64,000 bases of DNA. It comes from Haloarcula salinisoli. GTDB taxonomy: Archaea; Halobacteriota; Halobacteria; Halobacteriales; Haloarculaceae. Positions 60,060 through 64,000 of this stretch are shown in pieces. Location of the stretch: NCBI RefSeq assembly GCF_019599405.1, contig NZ_RKLQ01000002.1, positions 1 through 64,000 on the forward strand, read 5' to 3'. Every line of letters starts with the position of its first letter. Position 1 is the stretch's first letter. Both the position numbers and the translations under genes were made by a program. Below the pieces are notes generated by a model, which had not been told where the DNA came from, did no database searches, and was given only the letters and a program-made list of their open reading frames with translations.

Positions 60060-61188
60060 GGACGGCGACGGGTCGGCGGACGCCGACTCGGAGGCCGAGG
60101 CCGACCTCGATACCCGCCACCTGGCCGTCGTCGTCGCGAAACCCCGCGCGGAGTCGGTCATCGACGCACTCGAAACGGAGGGCGTCTACGACGACGGCCG
60201 GAGCGTCCAGTCGTGGGACGACGACGGCGTCGCCCTCCCGGTGACCGCGCCGCCCGAGACCGTCGAGGTTCGGGACATCGTCCAGCAGGTCGGCGAACGC
60301 CGGCTCCGGAGTCTCGACGACCACCTCCGCCAGCGCGGGTGGACCGACGAGGAACTCGACGCCGCGCCCTCGTCGTGGGCCGTCGTCGGCAGCGTCGTCC
60401 TGGTAGCGATGGGCGAGGCCCCCCGGCCCACCGAGGTCGGCGAGGCGCTGCTCGCGCTCCACGGCGAGGCCGACACCGTCCTGGCCCGCAACGGTATCAG
60501 CGGCGCCCACCGGGAACCCGACGTGACCGTCGTCGCGGGCGAGGGCGACACGGAGACCGTCCACACCGAACACGGCACCGAGTACGCGCTGGACCTCGCC
60601 GAGGTGATGTTCTCGCCGGGGAACAAGGCCGAGCGGGCGCGGATGGGGGAGGTTGTCCGCGAGGGCGACGGAGCGGTAGCGACAGAGCCCTCGGAACGAG
60701 CGAGCGGTGCAACCGCGAGCCAGCCCGGAGAGCGCGTACTGGACATGTTCGCCGGCATCGGTTACTTCACGCTGCCGATGGCACGGGCCGGCGCCGAAGT
60801 CACCGCCGTCGAACACAATCCGACGGCGTTTCGCTATCTCGTCGAGAACACGATGCGAAACGGCGTCGACGGGCTGGTCCACCCGTATCGGGCGGACTGT
60901 CGCGAGGTCGTTGCGGCGGGCCTCGACGGCGGCCCCGTCGACCGGGTGGTGATGGGCTACTACGAGTCCTGGGAGTATCTCGACCACGCGCTGGCCGCGC
61001 TCACGCCGGGCGGCACCCTCCATATGCACGAGACCACGCCCGAGCATCTCGTCTTCGACCGGCCGATAGAGCGGCTGGAGGCCGCCGCGGCCGAGGCCGA
61101 CCGCTCGGTCGAGATACTGGATACGCGCCGCGTCAAGAGCCACAGCGAAGGGGTGGTCCACGTGGTCGTGGACGCGAGAATCGACTGA
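60052..61188 (+). CDS. tRNA wyosine-pathway Trm5/Taw2-like enzyme
   Basis: 378 residues. N-terminal Trm5/TYW2-type domain (DTRHLAVVVAKPRAESVIDALETEGVYDD), middle LDLAEVMFSPGNKAERARMGEVV, then the SAM-binding part VLDMFAGIGYFTLPMARAGAEVTAVEHNPTAFRYLVENTMRN and VVMGYYESWEYLDHAL, where Trm5 has an NPP-type motif; the MGY form points to Taw2 (aminocarboxypropyl transfer in the wyosine pathway of tRNA-Phe). A palindromic insert around residues 215-228 (ERASGATASQPG) lies between two conserved parts. It overlaps NMD3 by 8 bases. Confidence 0.82.
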   Translation: MSEDGDGSADADSEAEADLDTRHLAVVVAKPRAESVIDALETEGVYDDGRSVQSWDDDGVALPVTAPPETVEVRDIVQQVGERRLRSLDDHLRQRGWTDEELDAAPSSWAVVGSVVLVAMGEAPRPTEVGEALLALHGEADTVLARNGISGAHREPDVTVVAGEGDTETVHTEHGTEYALDLAEVMFSPGNKAERARMGEVVREGDGAVATEPSERASGATASQPGERVLDMFAGIGYFTLPMARAGAEVTAVEHNPTAFRYLVENTMRNGVDGLVHPYRADCREVVAAGLDGGPVDRVVMGYYESWEYLDHALAALTPGGTLHMHETTPEHLVFDRPIERLEAAAAEADRSVEILDTRRVKSHSEGVVHVVVDARID

Positions 61189-62340
61189 CTAGAACAGCGG
61201 TTTCAGTTCACCGTCGCCGCTCCACAGCAGGTCCGAGAGCCGGTCGTCGGCCGTCTCACTGACCTCGCGCATCGAGCGCTGGGTCTCGATGGCGATAGCC
61301 TGCAGTTCCTTGACCCGCGGAATATCACTCACCCCGGAGAGCAACACCGCCGCCGACACCTCGTCGGCGTCGGGTACTGGGAAGTCCCCGCCGCGGACTT
61401 CCCTCGTCCCGGTGGCCTCCTCCAGCCAGCTGCGGGCCTTCTCGACGCCGCTGCGTGAGAGCATCTCGGGCGGGCCGGCGACGACGACCAGCGCGCGCTC
61501 GGCGCTGGTTATCTCACAGGGCAACGTGAGCCGGCCGAGCGTGGCCTGGCGCACGAGTGCGAGAATTCTGGGCGTGGCGTCGCTGACGTCGGGGCGGCCC
61601 TTGCCGCCGAAGAGACCCCGCTTGCGCTCGATGGGCGAGCTGGCGTACCCAAAGGTCGAGACGCCGCCGCTGCCGAGCGTGTTGATTATCTCGCTGGCGT
61701 CGACGACCTGCTCGGGGACGGCCGAGCCGTCCGTCTCGCCGGCGGCAAAGAGGACGCCAAAGCGCCGGGCCAGTTCCTCGTTGGCCCTCGCGAAGCCGCC
61801 CGCGAGGCTGTCGGTCCCACTGGCCATCGTGTCGTTGTCGTAAACGACGAGGTTGTCGACCTCGCGGACGAACGTCTGGAACGAGCGGGCGGCGTTCAGG
61901 GTGTAGATACCCCCCTCGTCTTTCCCCGGGAGCAGCCCCAGCCCGTACACCGGCTCCTCGTACCGGCGGCGCAGTTCCTTCGCGAGGTACGGCGCGACGC
62001 CCGAGCCCGTGCCACCGCCCAGCCCGGCGACGAGCAGGAACGCGTCTATCTCGTGACTGGGCATCCCCGCGACGGCGTCCATGACGACTTCGCTGTCGGC
62101 CGCAGCGATGTCGGCCCCGAGTTCGTTGTCGGCGCCGACGCCGTGGCCCTTGACGCGGTCGGTCCCGATGAGCAGCCGCTTCGAGACCGGAATCCGGTCG
62201 AGTCCGAGCAGGTCGGCCTTGGCGGTGTTGACAGCGAGCGCGTCGACGACGATGTCGCTGTCCGTCCGGTCGGCGTACTCCAGGAACGCTTCGGTCACCT
62301 TGCCGCCCGCCTGTCCAACCCCGATAAGTGCGAGACGCAT
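61189..62340 (-). CDS. cetZ: CetZ-type tubulin/FtsZ-family protein
   Basis: 383 residues. N-terminal LALIGVGQAGGKVTEAFLEYA, tubulin signature LVAGLGGGTGSGVAPYLA (GGGTGSG at 108-114), DNDTMASGTDSLAGGFARANEELARRFGVLF and STFGYASSPIERKRG. CetZ proteins polymerise with GTP and shape haloarchaeal cells. It begins one base after the Taw2-like gene on the opposite strand (convergent). The number (CetZ1, 2, ...) cannot be told from sequence. Confidence 0.92.
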   Translation of the reverse strand: MRLALIGVGQAGGKVTEAFLEYADRTDSDIVVDALAVNTAKADLLGLDRIPVSKRLLIGTDRVKGHGVGADNELGADIAAADSEVVMDAVAGMPSHEIDAFLLVAGLGGGTGSGVAPYLAKELRRRYEEPVYGLGLLPGKDEGGIYTLNAARSFQTFVREVDNLVVYDNDTMASGTDSLAGGFARANEELARRFGVLFAAGETDGSAVPEQVVDASEIINTLGSGGVSTFGYASSPIERKRGLFGGKGRPDVSDATPRILALVRQATLGRLTLPCEITSAERALVVVAGPPEMLSRSGVEKARSWLEEATGTREVRGGDFPVPDADEVSAAVLLSGVSDIPRVKELQAIAIETQRSMREVSETADDRLSDLLWSGDGELKPLF

Positions 62341-62462
62341 ATGGAGACTGTGTGGGAGTGTCGGCTTAACAGTATGGAGGGCATCTGGAACCGACGAACA
62401 GGGGTCGACGACACGTGTCGGCCTGTCGTAACGCCTAATTGGGAGTCGGCAAAAGGAGCGGT

Positions 62463-62549
62463 ATGGACAGACAGCAGATTATCGCTATCATCCTCGTCTT
62501 CCTGATGGTCGGCTCTTCGTTCGTCTACGGCGCGGCCTTCCTCATCTAG
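62463..62549 (+). CDS. Tiny membrane peptide (28 aa)
   Basis: A 28-codon frame from ATG 62463: MDRQQIIAIILVFLMVGSS followed by FVYGAAFLI. A charged start followed by one hydrophobic segment, as in small haloarchaeal single-helix proteins that begin with a basic or polar start and RQQ. It sits 122 bases upstream of cetZ's start on the opposite strand and its stop overlaps the stop of the helicase in a shared CTAG (62546-62549). Confidence 0.5.
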   Translation: MDRQQIIAIILVFLMVGSSFVYGAAFLI

Positions 62550-64000
62550 TCCCACACGTCGGAGAGGGGGTGGCTGTCGCCGGACCGGGACCCCGAGCGG
62601 CTGTGCCGGCGTTTCGCACTCGCCGAGATGCCCGCGAGCGCCCGGTCCGGTGCGAACGCTGGCAGGTCGGGCTCGGAGAGGCGGTCGACCTGCTCGGCGA
62701 ACCAGTCGGGCATATCGGTGCGGGCGCGCTCGAAGAGGTCGACCAGCGACGCGTCGGCCAGATAGGTCGCGCCGTGGTCGTCGGGTGCACGCACCACGCG
62801 CCCGCAGGCCTGGATGACGGTCCGCAACGCCGTCCGGTAGTACCAGCCCCACTGGCCGTCCTCCAGACGCTGGGCCACCCGTGAGTCGCGGGTGTTGGGG
62901 TAGGGAGCCTTGCAGAGCACCTGCCACCGGCACAGATCACCCTCCAAATCGAGGGCCTCCTCCATCTTCACCGAGAGAAAGCAGTCGGGATTGTCGCTGC
63001 GCTTCCAGGCCGACAGCGCCCCGTCGCGGTCCTCGGAGTCGTGGCTCCGCACGCGGGGCCCGACACCGAACTCCGTGAGCAGTTCGTCCAGTTGCTCCTG
63101 AATCGCATACGAGTGACAGTGGACCAGCCCCTTCTCGTCGGGGTGGCGGGCCATCGCCCGGACGATAGCGCGCGCAACTTTTGGAAGCGTCTCGTCGCGG
63201 TGCTCGTAGGTCATCTTCCCCTGGGTGATGTCGTACAGCGGGCGGTTCTGGACGGGGAAGGTGTGGCCCACCTCGACGAGGGCCACGTCGGCGGGGTCGA
63301 GGCCGACGTTCCGACAGAAGGCGTCCTTGTTCAGGATGGTGGCCGAGAGGAGGGCAAAGCGGTTCCCGCGGTCCCAGACGGTGTGTTTGAGGTACTTCTC
63401 GGGGTTCATCGGCTTGACCGTCACGGGCGCGCCCTCGCCGCCGTTCTGGTCGACGACCCACGTGGTCGCGCTCTCGGGGTCCCGGTAGTCCTCCTGGAAC
63501 CACGAGAGGTCGCTGCGGAGCTTGTTCAGCGAGTCCCGCTCGGCCACCTCGTCGGGCGAGAGCTCGGCGTTGCCCCGCAGCTCCTTGACGCGGCGTTCAG
63601 TGACGTGCTCGATACGTTCGGCGAAGTTGACGGCCTGGTCGAGCCCGTCGAGGTCGGGCACGTCCAGTTCGCCCCAGAACGGAATCGTCGACGGCGACAG
63701 CTCGATGGTGGCGTACATCTCGGCCCACTCACCCAGCCCGTGGGCCTCGTCGACGACGACCACGTCCCGCTTGCCGAAGACGTCGCTGCCGGCGGTCTGC
63801 ATGAAATAGGCCAGCGTCATCGCGGCGATTCGCCGATTGGAGGCGATAGCGCGGTCGGAGAAGTACGGACACCGATGCTTGACCTGGCAGTCGAACTCGC
63901 GTTCACGGACACAGGGGGCCTGGTCGACCGGCGTGTCCGTCTCGCCCGGCAGGATACAGTCGTAGTTGTTCTTCCCGCGGATGACACAGAGGTCTTCTAG
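62546..64000 (-). CDS. DinG/XPD-type Fe-S DNA helicase (C-terminal part, cut by the window)
   Basis: At least 484 residues; the N-terminus is beyond 64000. The visible N-terminal part has the four-Cys Fe-S region (LCVIRGKNNYDC...CVREREFDCQVKHRCPYF), then VVVDEAHGLGEWAEMYATIEL (DEAH, motif II), ALLSATILNKDAFCRNVGLDP, VHCHSYAIQEQLDELL, CFLSVKMEEALDLEGDLCRWQVLCKAPYPNT and QACGRVVRAPDDHGATYLAD (motif VI). This is the XPD/Rad3-DinG superfamily of 5'-3' helicases involved in repair. Window-edge truncated, otherwise intact. Confidence 0.9.
   Translation of the reverse strand, partial: LEDLCVIRGKNNYDCILPGETDTPVDQAPCVREREFDCQVKHRCPYFSDRAIASNRRIAAMTLAYFMQTAGSDVFGKRDVVVVDEAHGLGEWAEMYATIELSPSTIPFWGELDVPDLDGLDQAVNFAERIEHVTERRVKELRGNAELSPDEVAERDSLNKLRSDLSWFQEDYRDPESATTWVVDQNGGEGAPVTVKPMNPEKYLKHTVWDRGNRFALLSATILNKDAFCRNVGLDPADVALVEVGHTFPVQNRPLYDITQGKMTYEHRDETLPKVARAIVRAMARHPDEKGLVHCHSYAIQEQLDELLTEFGVGPRVRSHDSEDRDGALSAWKRSDNPDCFLSVKMEEALDLEGDLCRWQVLCKAPYPNTRDSRVAQRLEDGQWGWYYRTALRTVIQACGRVVRAPDDHGATYLADASLVDLFERARTDMPDWFAEQVDRLSEPDLPAFAPDRALAGISASAKRRHSRSGSRSGDSHPLSDVWD

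Overview
The window is chromosomal DNA of an extremely halophilic archaeon (class Halobacteria). The signs are high GC, very acidic proteins, haloarchaeal 16S ends with a tRNA-Ala(TGC) in the spacer, an MC1 chromatin protein, archaeal-type PheST/TrpS/AlaS, RfcS, RadA, NMD3 and CetZ, PGF-CTERM surface proteins, and many leaderless genes with a TATA box about 25-30 bases before the start codon. The genus cannot be fixed from the sequence alone.

Layout. 1-2350: the start of an rRNA operon on the minus strand (four tandem promoters, 16S with its long processing stem, tRNA-Ala, and a spacer promoter reading towards a 23S gene outside the window). 2556-14975: MC1, a small AbrB-like protein, PyrD, a hydrolase, pheST, trpS, endA, a NucS-N-terminal/zinc-ribbon protein, a HAD phosphatase and small membrane proteins. 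15202-19758: a Hel308/Ski2-type helicase, a cytochrome P450 and a divergent Bat-type HTH regulator. 19898-28568: a surface-protein region with two PGF-CTERM proteins, a long repeat-built S-layer-like protein broken by two in-frame stops, lipoyl synthase, a Tat lipoprotein, and a wHTH gene with a small membrane partner. 28651-32497: a pdhA-pdhB-pdhC operon whose E2 needs the lipoyl group that LipA makes. 32498-40027: a covalent-FAD oxidase, RfcS with an unusual intein, a lone archaellin and AlaS. 40187-51449: many small haloarchaeal proteins, a KaiC/RAD55-like ATPase, a possible Nmad3 protein, an acetyltransferase, a CPBP protease and an aldo/keto reductase. 51905-64000: RadA, a PspAB-type membrane-stress neighbourhood with HtpX, an epimerase, two tandem PQQ-propeller lipoproteins, NMD3, a Trm5/Taw2-like tRNA-wyosine enzyme, CetZ, and a truncated XPD/DinG-type Fe-S helicase.

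Most genes are housekeeping (translation, replication and repair, tRNA processing, central metabolism), mixed with secreted or lineage-specific proteins. The most unusual item is the RfcS intein (34479-35783). It has no visible LAGLIDADG motif and instead seems to carry a zinc finger, NUMOD3-like motifs and a PD-(D/E)xK-type nuclease. Other notable items are a surface protein interrupted by TAG and TGA codons, where the next gene shows that the TGA replaced a conserved Trp; a 1.2-kb tandem duplication that carried along a fragment of an epimerase gene; short palindromes inserted in frame in three conserved genes; and a dispersed intergenic repeat with inverted termini.
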